64,000 nucleotides of DNA from a virus. Both the position numbers and the translations under genes were made by a program. A model generated the notes under the pieces. The model saw nothing but the letters and a program-made list of their open reading frames with translations. It was not told where the DNA came from and searched no databases. Numbering within the stretch: the stretch's first letter is position 1; each line of letters starts with the position of its first letter. Below, piece after piece: positions 17,491 to 25,597 of this stretch. The stretch covers positions 62,001-126,000 of IMG/VR virus record IMGVR_UViG_3300046616_000314; one strand, 5' to 3'.

Positions 17491-17921
17491 TTGCTTTTAG
17501 TGATTCCGAGGACGGGAAGATCATTCCAATTTTTCAACATGCAGCTTTCCGTATCGAAATAGACAATCGGCTTATTCGAGGCGGTGAAACGATTCTTGAG
17601 CATGGTGATCATCATGTTGGTTTTACCCATCCCACGACCAGCCATCATGGCAAAACCAGTTTTCCACCGAGTGGCATACATCGTGCTCAGCCGCGCGGAA
17701 TATTTCAGCTTGAAGGTAGCTGCATCTTCGCTGTTCTTGATTTTGACCTGAACAACGTTGGTATAATAAAACTCATCAAGGCGAGTATTCTTCTCCCATG
17801 ATCCCCGAGTCTTGACGCGACCTTGCGTGCAGTTTTCAGCCAACCACGTTCGCAATTCTGCCGTGGCAGATGTTGGGGATGAATCTTTTAGATCATAGGT
17901 GAAAGTATGCCACTTACTCAT
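17487..17921 (-). CDS. FKLK-tail domain followed by a Walker A-like segment
   Basis: 144 residues. A tail unit ends at about residue 74 (NSEDAATFKLKYS), then about 70 further residues contain AGRGMGKT (94-101), which satisfies the Walker A pattern, and PIVYFDTE (118-125), a possible second ATPase strand. Too short for a full P-loop domain; either a truncated ATPase captured behind a tail unit or a chance match. Nothing similar is seen in other members here. Confidence 0.8.
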   Translation of the reverse strand: MSKWHTFTYDLKDSSPTSATAELRTWLAENCTQGRVKTRGSWEKNTRLDEFYYTNVVQVKIKNSEDAATFKLKYSARLSTMYATRWKTGFAMMAGRGMGKTNMMITMLKNRFTASNKPIVYFDTESCMLKNWNDLPVLGITKSK

Positions 17922-18198
17922 TGATGATCTTCACTTTGATAGCGGTTGCTCTGAAGGAGTAAAACTTGCTGTATTCGAATTGATTGAGTTTCAAACGCAA
18001 AATGAACAAATCTTCTTCCGAACCTTCAACACGAACTTCGGGATTTATGTAGGACGCTCTCTCGTTGGCATCTATGTTAAAATCACCGATGTTTGCGCAA
18101 AATGCTACCAACGACTCTCGCCAGCACCAGAAAATATTATTCCTGGCGGCTTCTCGTCCACAGATGACCAGACACGATTGCATAAACCAATTTACCAA
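17914..18198 (-). CDS. FKLK-tail family protein, extended subtype
   Basis: 94 residues. Tail EGSEEDLFILRLKLNQFEYSK continues into a strand (KFYSFRA) closely resembling KFYSFPL in the gene at 18428. Cys/Trp-rich N-terminus. Unknown function. Confidence 0.78.
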   Translation of the reverse strand: MVNWFMQSCLVICGREAARNNIFWCWRESLVAFCANIGDFNIDANERASYINPEVRVEGSEEDLFILRLKLNQFEYSKFYSFRATAIKVKIINE

Positions 18199-18213
18199 AA
18201 ATTTACGACAAAA

Positions 18214-18444
18214 TCAACGTCCAAAAATGCTGATCGCGTGGGACCAACGTAGCATGACCAGGGCTCGTTGCTCGTCGGTTAAATCCTTGGCTAGGATGAC
18301 ACCATATACCGATTTGTCATATACCTTCACTGTAGGAAGATTTTCGGCAAACCAAGCTAAGATGGGAGCCGCGATACCATTCCATGCCTCAATGCTACGG
18401 ATTAACGGTCCCGGTGTGAGTTTGAGATCATAGAGTTTTTGCAT
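18214..18444 (-). CDS. Small protein, possible diverged tail-family member
   Basis: 76 residues. LTDEQRALVMLRWSHAI resembles the tail (acidic turn, hydrophobics, L-R-W) but with low identity. Overlaps the upstream gene by 17 nt. Unknown function. Confidence 0.7.
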   Translation of the reverse strand: MQKLYDLKLTPGPLIRSIEAWNGIAAPILAWFAENLPTVKVYDKSVYGVILAKDLTDEQRALVMLRWSHAISIFGR

Positions 18445-18763
18445 TGATTTCCGTCAGGGGAAACGAATAGAACTTCCCGTTGGTATGTTGGAAAGAGAAT
18501 TTCTCATATTTGATTTTGAACATAACTGCATCTTCGGGAGCCTTGAACTTGATCCGAATGCAATGCTCTGTACGAGAGGCACCATCACCAAATCGTGCAA
18601 GTTGCTTATGCATATTGATATTGATGCGTCCCTGCGTTTCAGCACCCAAAAACTCGCGCAGCATCGTAACAACAAGGCGATATTTCGCAATGTCTCGTGG
18701 ATAATACGATTGTTCGTTCAGGACATAAACATCAAGCGCAACAATGGAACCCCAATTAGACAT
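18428..18763 (-). CDS. FKLK-tail family protein, extended subtype
   Basis: 111 residues. Tail FKAPEDAVMFKIKYEKFSFQ followed by a further strand and 12 residues. Similar extension to the gene at 17914. Unknown function. Confidence 0.82.
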   Translation of the reverse strand: MSNWGSIVALDVYVLNEQSYYPRDIAKYRLVVTMLREFLGAETQGRININMHKQLARFGDGASRTEHCIRIKFKAPEDAVMFKIKYEKFSFQHTNGKFYSFPLTEINAKTL

Positions 18764-19082
18764 TTAGCGTCCCCATGAATTTATTGATGCCAGTAGGGTC
18801 CGTGACATCGAACATGATTGTACAAGTGACATCATCGGAATTGCTGTAAACAAAATACACTCGTGGATCATTAACGATTCGATCACTGAACTTCATCTTG
18901 AACAAGATCATATTCTCTTCTGTATCGAAATACAGAGCCATCAAGCGCGTATATTCTTGCGTGATTTCGCGCCCGAAACCCGAAACGCCAGGGTTAGCAG
19001 CACGCCACGCCGTAACGTCGTCCAGATTTTCATCGGTAGACAACACGTTGACTTCGTATTCAGTACGAATGAGTTTATTCAT
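18756..19082 (-). CDS. FKLK-tail family protein, FSD-extended subtype
   Basis: 108 residues; the tail FDTEENMILFKMKFSDRIVN sits mid-protein and is followed by about 45 residues of strand-rich sequence ending TGINKFMGTLNV. So the motif need not be C-terminal. Same FSD-x-I extension as the gene between nrdA and nrdB. Confidence 0.82.
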   Translation of the reverse strand: MNKLIRTEYEVNVLSTDENLDDVTAWRAANPGVSGFGREITQEYTRLMALYFDTEENMILFKMKFSDRIVNDPRVYFVYSNSDDVTCTIMFDVTDPTGINKFMGTLNV

Positions 19083-19297
19083 CGAACCATCTTATAGAAA
19101 ACGCTTCCGGGCATTTGAAACAGGCTTGTGTAGTCAGCCGTAACCAAATGGCTAAACTTCAGCAAGAAAACCGTTGCGCTTTCATCGTCATAGAATATCA
19201 CGTGATTGCTACCAAGAGTATTGAACGGAGTCATGGTTTCTTTCAACCACGCATCAATCGTGCTTTGGTGTTTTTCAAGGAAAGCGTAGATTTTCAT
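19079..19297 (-). CDS. FKLK-tail family protein, extended subtype
   Basis: 72 residues; tail YDDESATVFLLKFSHLVTAD followed by a short strand. Helix TIDAWLKETM before it. ATGA-coupled both sides. Confidence 0.82.
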   Translation of the reverse strand: MKIYAFLEKHQSTIDAWLKETMTPFNTLGSNHVIFYDDESATVFLLKFSHLVTADYTSLFQMPGSVFYKMVR

Positions 19298-19512
19298 TCC
19301 ATTTCCTTAACACGAAAATGGCGAATGATCGACGCAAATTTTAGACGAAACAAAGCAGCCTCACCCTCATCAGCAAACTTGATATGCTGATAGACAGTGC
19401 TGATATGGCGACCCGTTTGGATATCGTTTTGCACCATCCATTCATCAACGCGCGGCTTATGTTGATGCGGGTAGCTGAACCGATACGGATAAAACGTGGG
19501 AGCATCAGACAT
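19294..19512 (-). CDS. FKLK-tail family protein, extended subtype
   Basis: 72 residues; tail FADEGEAALFRLKFASIIRH, helix RVDEWMVQNDI before it. Unknown function. Confidence 0.83.
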   Translation of the reverse strand: MSDAPTFYPYRFSYPHQHKPRVDEWMVQNDIQTGRHISTVYQHIKFADEGEAALFRLKFASIIRHFRVKEME

Positions 19513-19846
19513 CGTTCACCGCTCGATATTCTCGCGCAGGAGTGTTAACACCGAACGTGTATTCACCCACGATGCCGTCACCAAACTTCAGCTTGAACAG
19601 CATCGCCGTTTCGGTGTCATACAATTGCACCCGCAGCAGATAATGCTTGTTCGACTTGCTATGGAACTTGCGCATCAAGTGCGCCGGAAGATCGCGGGCT
19701 TGCTTTTGCGGAACGTTGAACAAAGGCGTCCAGCCCTCCGGTGAGGGGTTGGCTTCCAACCAATCCTTGACGCGATTGATCTCGTCAATGCACTCGCCAC
19801 AAGTGGTCGCTTGGGGAAACGCATACCTGAAATTATAGGTGATCAT
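19505..19846 (-). CDS. FKLK-tail family protein, extended subtype
   Basis: 113 residues; tail YDTETAMLFKLKFGDGIVGE then 17 residues. A C-x-x-C pair (CGEC) lies near the N-terminus. ATGA-coupled to 19843. Confidence 0.83.
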   Translation of the reverse strand: MITYNFRYAFPQATTCGECIDEINRVKDWLEANPSPEGWTPLFNVPQKQARDLPAHLMRKFHSKSNKHYLLRVQLYDTETAMLFKLKFGDGIVGEYTFGVNTPAREYRAVNDV

Positions 19847-20190
19847 TCGGGCGCCCGCTTCTCATAGAACTGGGTCGTTTTATCGGCGAACTTCAGCATG
19901 AACGCAGCCATGTCCGAACCGATCATCATATCCAGTTGAGCGTAAACGTGCGTCATCCCCTTGGGCTCCGGTAGCGTAACCCAGAACCAAGCATTCGAGT
20001 TGGAACCGTTTTGGATATAATAGCCGCCCATGTCGTGAAACAGGGGAGAGGATAGCCTGAACTTGGCGCGGGCGTTTTCGTTCAACCAAGCCTTATACAT
20101 ATGGAGGCGTGCAACAACCATGTCGAAAGTTTGAAACTCGACACCGGGGTCTTTCCAATCCATATAATAAGTGAGTTTGAAAGCTGCCAT
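19843..20190 (-). CDS. FKLK-tail family protein, first gene of its transcript
   Basis: 115 residues; tail IGSDMAAFMLKFADKTTQFY. It has its own AGAGGA ribosome site about 6 nt before ATG and a promoter at 20214-20241, unlike its coupled downstream neighbours. Confidence 0.84.
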   Translation of the reverse strand: MAAFKLTYYMDWKDPGVEFQTFDMVVARLHMYKAWLNENARAKFRLSSPLFHDMGGYYIQNGSNSNAWFWVTLPEPKGMTHVYAQLDMMIGSDMAAFMLKFADKTTQFYEKRAPE

Positions 20191-20213
20191 AAAATCCTCT
20201 AATGTAATACCTT

Positions 20214-20241
20214 ACTGTACTACACTTTGGGATTATGTCAA
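20214..20241 (-). promoter_or_regulatory. Promoter for the minus-strand operon starting at 20190
   Basis: TTGACA (20241-20236), 16 nt, TACAGT (20219-20214). The -35 box contains the stop codon of the upstream gene. Same class as promoters at 26005, 42134, 48525, 50817, 57996 and 63056. Confidence 0.65.
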
Positions 20242-20756
20242 CGACTTAGTACATATTGGATTTTGTAGGGGTTTAGATATCTATCCTTACCACTGTCGGC
20301 TATAGTCCAACGTACTGCATCGATTTCTGCATTGAAAAATCTATCCGAAAATGCATTCGCATGAGCTTTGGATTTGAATTTAATTTCCGTCCAACGATGG
20401 CGAAGCAATATGCGATGAACCTTCGGAGACTCGTCCGTAACTGTCGCAATAGGATATGGAATATTGTTACGCAACCATTCATCTATTTCATCGGGAAACG
20501 ATGCATAACGATCAGCCCACAAATCCATATCGTATTCGCCCATCAGGCGTTCGCCATAATAGCGCACCCATTCACTAGGAACGTAAAGGCTATACATATA
20601 GGGAACTAATCGATACAGTGGATTAGAAACTCTATGCTTTACAATAGCTTCGGGAGGCTTTGCATAGTAAGTAATACTTTCAAAGGGGCAGAGACGTTGC
20701 CAGCCTTTAGTGAAAGTCTTCGTTCTAGTAAAAGTTTGTTTGGTTGTAATGTACAT
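20238..20756 (-). CDS. Protein of unknown function
   Basis: 172 residues, aromatic- and Arg-rich. The segment RWTEIKFKSKAHANAFSDRF near residue 120-140 may be a distant relative of the tail (strand, then K-A-x-A-N-A-F helix) but lacks F-K-L-K. Overlaps the dNMP kinase gene by 32 nt. Confidence 0.75.
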   Translation of the reverse strand: MYITTKQTFTRTKTFTKGWQRLCPFESITYYAKPPEAIVKHRVSNPLYRLVPYMYSLYVPSEWVRYYGERLMGEYDMDLWADRYASFPDEIDEWLRNNIPYPIATVTDESPKVHRILLRHRWTEIKFKSKAHANAFSDRFFNAEIDAVRWTIADSGKDRYLNPYKIQYVLSR

Positions 20757-21390
20757 TTTGAATCAAAAGGTTTTCTACCCGAGCATGTAGAGTTTCGAGA
20801 GTATCATCGTTTTCGATAACGTGGTCAAATTTATTTTGGTAGCTCAACCATGCCCACTCTGATTCGTGAATTTCGTATTTGTCAGCCATCATCACGATAG
20901 CCGGTTCATATCCGCGTGCAGCAGCTTCAGCCGTTGCGAACCATTCGGGTTCATTACCGCGCTTCACTCTGGCGACCTTGCCTTGGAATTGATGGACCAA
21001 TTCTAATTCGTTCGGGAAGCGTCCATCAGTGATTACGACATCGGCATTCGCAGGCATGTTCAACAGCTTGCGTTCGATATTCATGATCCAGATATCGGGG
21101 TTGAAATGTTTCCGAAACAGATTGGTCCCCACCAACTGCATAGCCTTGCGAGGCGTGAATTCGGGAATGTCTAATTTATTAGACCACCAGGGATCGACAG
21201 TTTCACGCCACTCGCGGCTTTCTTTGGTGAGACCTTCTAGAAGCTCACGATCCCAAATGAAGATGGTAGCCAGGGTGTCTTTTAGACTATCGGCGAAACT
21301 GAACGCGGTGTAACCGTGCTGTTCAACTAGATATGTACCGGCGGTGTCTTTACCGCTGCCTTGAAACCCAACCAACCCAATGAGACGCAT
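20725..21390 (-). CDS. Deoxynucleoside monophosphate kinase (T4 gp1-like)
   Basis: 221 residues. P-loop GFQGSGKD at residues 8-15, then SFADSLKD, PRKAMQLVGTNLFR and VVITDGRFPNE, the order and spacing of phage dNMP kinases that phosphorylate dNMPs to dNDPs for DNA synthesis. It complements the ribonucleotide reductase at the left end. An inverted repeat abuts its ATG and no strong ribosome site is visible. Confidence 0.9.
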   Translation of the reverse strand: MRLIGLVGFQGSGKDTAGTYLVEQHGYTAFSFADSLKDTLATIFIWDRELLEGLTKESREWRETVDPWWSNKLDIPEFTPRKAMQLVGTNLFRKHFNPDIWIMNIERKLLNMPANADVVITDGRFPNELELVHQFQGKVARVKRGNEPEWFATAEAAARGYEPAIVMMADKYEIHESEWAWLSYQNKFDHVIENDDTLETLHARVENLLIQNVHYNQTNFY

Positions 21391-21416
21391 TTAACTATCC
21401 AAGAAAGAATAGTTAA
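21391..21416 (-). promoter_or_regulatory. Inverted repeat abutting the dNMP kinase start codon
   Basis: 8-bp arms TTAACTAT / ATAGTTAA around a 10-nt loop, ending directly at ATG. Could be an operator or an mRNA hairpin controlling initiation. Confidence 0.45.
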
Positions 21417-21451
21417 CAATACCTCACTGGGTTGACATTTGCATTATTTAA

Positions 21452-21640
21452 TTACTGCCCGAACAGAATTGCGAACGCCAGGGCGACCGCAGACAGGACA
21501 GCGATCACGGCGCAAACAAAGGCGATTAGAATGCCCAGGAAGCCCGCGCTTGGACCCTTGCCGTTGAAGATGAATCCTTGGACGAAGATGCCCAGGATTG
21601 CCACGATGAGGACGCATGAAAGGGTATGAGTAACTGACAT
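21452..21640 (-). CDS. Small membrane protein, two helices
   Basis: 62 residues from ATG 21640, supported by GGAG about 9 nt upstream and the upstream stop 2 nt away. Hydrophobic segments about 6-24 and 34-58 separated by a Gly/Pro turn. Unknown function. Confidence 0.78.
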   Translation of the reverse strand: MSVTHTLSCVLIVAILGIFVQGFIFNGKGPSAGFLGILIAFVCAVIAVLSAVALAFAILFGQ

Positions 21641-21641
21641 A

Positions 21642-22247
21642 TTAATTCTCCGGTGCAAATTGTTTTAGAAGATACGGGACGTAATCAATCGGCGTGGTAT
21701 AGCCTTGGTTTTCGGCGTACTCCAACGTCGGCTCAATAGTGTCCGTATCCTTGTTGGGCATCAAGGTCATGGCGATCTTGTCGCGCTTACCCCACCATTG
21801 ATCAATGTGTTTTTGGAAATTGGGGAAGCGCAGTTTCGCGGTGACGATCAGATCGCCCATCAGTCCGCGCAAGACACGATGATGTTCCATCGTGATAATC
21901 GCCGCCATGACATCACGGGGAACGATCACGCCGTAATGCACGGCACTATTCTTGTTGAGCTTGCTCACGTCCGTCTGATCTTCGAAGATCAAGACTCGTG
22001 GCGCGGGACCGATGGACAAAATGTCACGTTCGCATTTGCGTAACAGTGCCAGATTGTAATTGAATTCGTCGCTAAACTTCGACGCAGCGAGAACGAATTC
22101 TTCAATTTGCTGACGATGTTGCGGATGGTCGAACCGATGAATGATCGCGGACAGCACTTCGGGGTCCTTGGCGACCAGCCAAGGGAATTGGCTATAGCAC
22201 CTAGCACCGGTTTCGCGAAGCGATACTGTTCCGAGAAGCATATTCAT
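21642..22247 (-). CDS. Protein of unknown function
   Basis: 201 residues; ATG 22247 or 22241, with AGGA upstream. Soluble, His/Arg-rich. A 6-bp inverted repeat (CTATAA/TTATAG) lies at about 22257-22275 upstream. Family not recognised. Confidence 0.8.
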   Translation of the reverse strand: MNMLLGTVSLRETGARCYSQFPWLVAKDPEVLSAIIHRFDHPQHRQQIEEFVLAASKFSDEFNYNLALLRKCERDILSIGPAPRVLIFEDQTDVSKLNKNSAVHYGVIVPRDVMAAIITMEHHRVLRGLMGDLIVTAKLRFPNFQKHIDQWWGKRDKIAMTLMPNKDTDTIEPTLEYAENQGYTTPIDYVPYLLKQFAPEN

Positions 22248-22292
22248 ATGGCTATCCTATAAACAATACTTATAGAATAACACAGAAATGAA

Positions 22293-22631
22293 TTATTGCA
22301 ATACCTTAAACATGGCTAAGTCTTCTGCATCCTTGAAGAAGAAACCATAGCCGCTTACACCAAAGAAAAATGTCCATTCATCTTTAAATGGAGATTCGTG
22401 CTTCACGATACGCTGTAAAATTGGAACGATTTCTTTGAACACTGATGCCGATGGAATCTTAACTAGCGCATAATGCGGTAAGGTAAGTTCGACAGACCAT
22501 TCATGAGCATGGGCTTCATCGTCGTAAAAGCCATCGCGAGTTACTGATAGAAATGTCGTGTTTTCGAGTGCCTTGCGGCAATCTAGAATCGCATTAAATA
22601 TTTCCATCGGACTATTCGGTGCGCCAAGCAT
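22293..22631 (-). CDS. FKLK-tail family protein, truncated tail
   Basis: 112 residues; ends FKDAEDLAMFKVLQ, the motif cut two residues after F-K. Shares W-T-F-F with the upstream neighbour. Unknown function. Confidence 0.8.
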   Translation of the reverse strand: MLGAPNSPMEIFNAILDCRKALENTTFLSVTRDGFYDDEAHAHEWSVELTLPHYALVKIPSASVFKEIVPILQRIVKHESPFKDEWTFFFGVSGYGFFFKDAEDLAMFKVLQ

Positions 22632-23028
22632 TTCTTAAATCTTTAAGCGTGTACAGGGCAAGATCATTCTCGGATTGGAATCCGATGATCAATCCTTCAT
22701 GTGGCGGGGTCGTAGCAACTTTAGACCAACCCGTATAGCACAAGAATGTCCATGGTGCTTCGAATTGGCTGCTATTGTCGATGACAGCCTTGATATTGCA
22801 CCAAAGAATATTCGCCATACTATGCTTTGCAAGCGGCGCCAATCCAAATTCTCTTGTCGAAACGTTTGATTGGCTGCTATGCATGTAGCCATGGTAATCG
22901 AGATAATCGATTGCAACTACTTCGGTATGTCGAAACATTTCCGTAAAACTTTTATAGTTCGCCCCCGGAACGTGTTTCATTCCATGGGCGGGACCGGCAT
23001 CGATCAAATCAAGTAAGGATTCGCTCAT
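22612..23028 (-). CDS. FKLK-tail family protein, diverged tail
   Basis: 138 residues from ATG 23028 (ATGA with the upstream gene). Ends FQSENDLALYTLKDLRNAWR. Related to 22293 by the PWTFL strand. Unknown function. Confidence 0.8.
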   Translation of the reverse strand: MSESLLDLIDAGPAHGMKHVPGANYKSFTEMFRHTEVVAIDYLDYHGYMHSSQSNVSTREFGLAPLAKHSMANILWCNIKAVIDNSSQFEAPWTFLCYTGWSKVATTPPHEGLIIGFQSENDLALYTLKDLRNAWRTE

Positions 23029-23363
23029 TTTTTGAATCCGCGCGGCTTTGGCGTTGTCCAATCATGGAAACGCACCGCTTCATGCTTGAACCCACACCAT
23101 GCCAGGATTTGAACGACAGGATGTCCAACGAGGTTATGGAACGCCCAGGCGCCTTGCTTCCACTTCAGGCGACGCCCCTCAAGCGCAGAAGGCTTGCCGA
23201 AGACCCAGATAGCCTCGATAGCGTCGAAGCCATGGGCTTCATACACCGTACCGTCATAGAGTGTGATCTTCACGACTTCCTGTTCGATATCCGTGATATC
23301 GATGTCGTGAACCTCATCCACCAACACTAATTTGTTGCCAGCCTTGATGGATAGGGGAATCAT
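23025..23363 (-). CDS. Conserved phage protein of unknown function
   Basis: 112 residues with WAFHNLVGHPVVQILAWCGF and a C-terminal VRFHDWTTPKP. This W-A-F-H-N-L-x-G-H-P signature occurs in uncharacterised phage proteins as I recall. N-terminal half reads as small beta strands. ATGA-coupled on both sides. Confidence 0.8.
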   Translation of the reverse strand: MIPLSIKAGNKLVLVDEVHDIDITDIEQEVVKITLYDGTVYEAHGFDAIEAIWVFGKPSALEGRRLKWKQGAWAFHNLVGHPVVQILAWCGFKHEAVRFHDWTTPKPRGFKK

Positions 23364-23566
23364 TTAATACCAAACTTCATGTAGAGCATCAGGGCATCGT
23401 CTTCGGAACACCCTGACGCCGTTTCGATCTTATAGGGGCGACCGCCGATTGTAATCATGAAATGGGGACAGACGTTCTCGTGATAGTCAATCATTTCATC
23501 GACGCGGGTTTCATCCACGTCGAATATCCACACCGGTCCATACCCATATTCACGTTGCTGCATCAT
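23360..23566 (-). CDS. FKLK-tail family protein, minimal size
   Basis: 68 residues; ends CSEDDALMLYMKFGIK, with helix TRVDEMIDYHENV before it. ATGA-coupled both sides. Confidence 0.8.
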   Translation of the reverse strand: MMQQREYGYGPVWIFDVDETRVDEMIDYHENVCPHFMITIGGRPYKIETASGCSEDDALMLYMKFGIK

Positions 23567-24189
23567 TGGATGATGTTGTAACCGCCCATGAGGTTAGCCC
23601 ACGGGCAGAACCCTTCGGCGCCATCACCGATCCGACGAAGCTTGATCAGTTGCGTTCCGCTCTTGGGAGCGTTCAGCTTCTCGACAGCCGTCAAACATTC
23701 GAATTCTTGACCGACATCCATGGGGATCGCGGTTTCGTTGTCATAGTCGATTTCGGTGGTGGAATACAGCGCGGCGTAGTTCGTGCCGTCAGTCGGCTTC
23801 ATCTTGATCTTCACGCCCGGTTGCAGCAAATCCTTCGCCTTGGGCTTAGCACCCACCAGGGCAGGCGGGACAACAGCCGTGGCACCGATATGGTCGCAGT
23901 TGGCGCGCAGTTCGCACCAGTAGACGTGACCTTGAACGCCCGTGGCGACTTCCTTCACGATGGCGGTGTTGATGCCTTGGGTCTTCTTGGGAGCCCGAAC
24001 CACTTCTAGTTCAGTGCCGCCGTGGATGGCGCGCGTGCCGTCGAACAAACCACCGGCTTCAGCCGTCATGGACATATGCGGAATGGTTTGGTCTTGACCG
24101 AAGGCGAAAGCACCCGTGACGCCACTCTTCAGAACACCAAGGCGAACCTTCATGCGGTTGCCAGGAACCATCAATTCTTTCTTCAGCAT
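23563..24189 (-). CDS. Protein of unknown function with internal duplication
   Basis: 208 residues in two similar strand-rich halves: KVRLGVL...GTELEVV...VQGHVYWCEL and KIKMKPT...GQEFECL...AEGFCPWANL. Each half looks like a small SH3-like barrel ending in G-x-V/F-x-W. No enzyme motif. AAGAAAGAATTG near the start gives no clear ribosome site. Confidence 0.8.
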   Translation of the reverse strand: MLKKELMVPGNRMKVRLGVLKSGVTGAFAFGQDQTIPHMSMTAEAGGLFDGTRAIHGGTELEVVRAPKKTQGINTAIVKEVATGVQGHVYWCELRANCDHIGATAVVPPALVGAKPKAKDLLQPGVKIKMKPTDGTNYAALYSTTEIDYDNETAIPMDVGQEFECLTAVEKLNAPKSGTQLIKLRRIGDGAEGFCPWANLMGGYNIIQ

Positions 24190-24192
24190 CGG

Positions 24193-24939
24193 TTAGTCCT
24201 TTCGAGCCAGACGCATCATGACCGCGATCTCTTCGATACTGTCGGGCATACGCATAATTTTACGGGTAGCATTGTTTTCAAGCGGAATGCGGTCCACTTC
24301 GCCGCTCTCGACGCTTTCGATGACCACACGGGTTTCGTCCGAGAAACCTTTGACCAAACAAAGGTCAAGACCGGCACCATAGTTGTAGGCGACGACGACG
24401 AGATCACCGATGTTGACTTCTTGTCCCAGGCGATCTTCAAACGTCAGCGGACGCTTCTTTTCGTCCATGCAGAACACGGGATCGCCTTCGTAGTCGAGAA
24501 GCAGACTACAATTTCTGAGGACTTCTTGCGCGCAGAACGTCGGATAGATGGTATGGTTTTGGACCTTGATAGGTTGATCGCCCCAACCGATATGCATGGA
24601 AAAATGATTAGTGAAGATCGGAGCTTGATCCTTGAGCTTCGGTTCGCCACGCTCTGCCGAATACGTCGGTGATTTCCAAACTGCTTCCGGGTAAATGTGA
24701 ACGCTAACCGATTCGCGGCGACGCGAATTGGAATGTGGGTTTGCGCGGAAGATCGTACCCTTGAAAATCCCGTTGTTGATCTTCAGCCAGTGGCTAGAAG
24801 CCCCGACTTCGATGGCGAGACGATCAATGATCGCTTGACGCTCAGCAAGCTTCTTCTTGTCGTTGGCGGTCAAATTCTGACTGGGAATAATCCGCGACAG
24901 AGGCGACGACCAAGTTGACGAGTGTTTGACTTCGATCAT
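24193..24939 (-). CDS. Protein of unknown function
   Basis: 248 residues, possibly with a small barrel in its C-terminal third (IGDLVVVAYNYGAG to ESVESGEVDRI). Ends IEEIAVMMRLARKD, which vaguely resembles the tail motif. ATGA-coupled to the upstream membrane protein gene. Confidence 0.78.
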   Translation of the reverse strand: MIEVKHSSTWSSPLSRIIPSQNLTANDKKKLAERQAIIDRLAIEVGASSHWLKINNGIFKGTIFRANPHSNSRRRESVSVHIYPEAVWKSPTYSAERGEPKLKDQAPIFTNHFSMHIGWGDQPIKVQNHTIYPTFCAQEVLRNCSLLLDYEGDPVFCMDEKKRPLTFEDRLGQEVNIGDLVVVAYNYGAGLDLCLVKGFSDETRVVIESVESGEVDRIPLENNATRKIMRMPDSIEEIAVMMRLARKD

Positions 24940-25160
24940 TTGTACGACTTCTGATTAGAGCGTTCAGCGATGAGATCATAGCCGCGAACGATGAACGTGA
25001 GAACGAGCATGGCGACCAGCAGAGGCGAGGCAATAACGAATACCGCAGCTTCGTTTGCGTTACGGACAAATGCATTGTCCATCTTGCGCGTGGCGAACCA
25101 GATGATAGCCGTGATGCTCAGCAGCACCGCCATAAACCAAGGAAGATCGGGACCGTACAT
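24936..25160 (-). CDS. Small membrane protein, two helices
   Basis: 74 residues; hydrophobic segments about 8-24 and 40-58. Coupled to neighbours by 4-nt and 1-nt overlaps. Unknown function. Confidence 0.78.
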   Translation of the reverse strand: MYGPDLPWFMAVLLSITAIIWFATRKMDNAFVRNANEAAVFVIASPLLVAMLVLTFIVRGYDLIAERSNQKSYK

Positions 25161-25393
25161 CAGATGTACTCCACAAACTTCGACTGCCAGCCGTAGTTGC
25201 CGGTCGCACCGCCTGCGATCAGAGCGTGAAGAGGAACTTCTTCTTCATCGATCACGCGCTTGAACCTCATGCCCAGGACGTGAGTCGTTTCGATCAGATA
25301 TTGCTTGTGAACTTCATCGGTACCGATGTAGCCACGCGGAGCGGGGACGTTGAACTTGCGATGGACAACGGAGCGGGTGCGCTTGAAATTCAT
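25160..25393 (-). CDS. Small basic protein of unknown function
   Basis: 77 residues from ATG 25393, which overlaps the upstream stop as TAATG; a longer in-frame reading from 25477 would overlap the upstream gene heavily. No motif recognised. Confidence 0.75.
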   Translation of the reverse strand: MNFKRTRSVVHRKFNVPAPRGYIGTDEVHKQYLIETTHVLGMRFKRVIDEEEVPLHALIAGGATGNYGWQSKFVEYI

Positions 25394-25596
25394 TAGTCGA
25401 TCTCCCACCGATGGTTGACGACCCAGCCATCCGGTTGATCGTATTGGTTGCGATAGAGCACCAGTTGTTCGCCGCACGGGATACCTTCGAAGGTATGTTC
25501 CGTGCGAATCACGCGCCAGCCCTCGCGGGTATAGTCGGCGGTGATTTGCGCGGCTTCCGCTTCGTTCAGCGTGGGTTGATTGAAGAGATTGCTCAT
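25393..25596 (-). CDS. Small protein of unknown function
   Basis: 67 residues, acidic start then strand-rich C-terminal half (GEQLVLYRNQ, GWVVNHRWEID). Unknown function. Confidence 0.78.
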   Translation of the reverse strand: MSNLFNQPTLNEAEAAQITADYTREGWRVIRTEHTFEGIPCGEQLVLYRNQYDQPDGWVVNHRWEID

Positions 25597-25597
25597 T

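Noticed and set aside
21432-21460. TTGACA on the plus strand near 21433
   Set aside because: No acceptable -10 at 16-18 nt and it would only drive antisense transcription.
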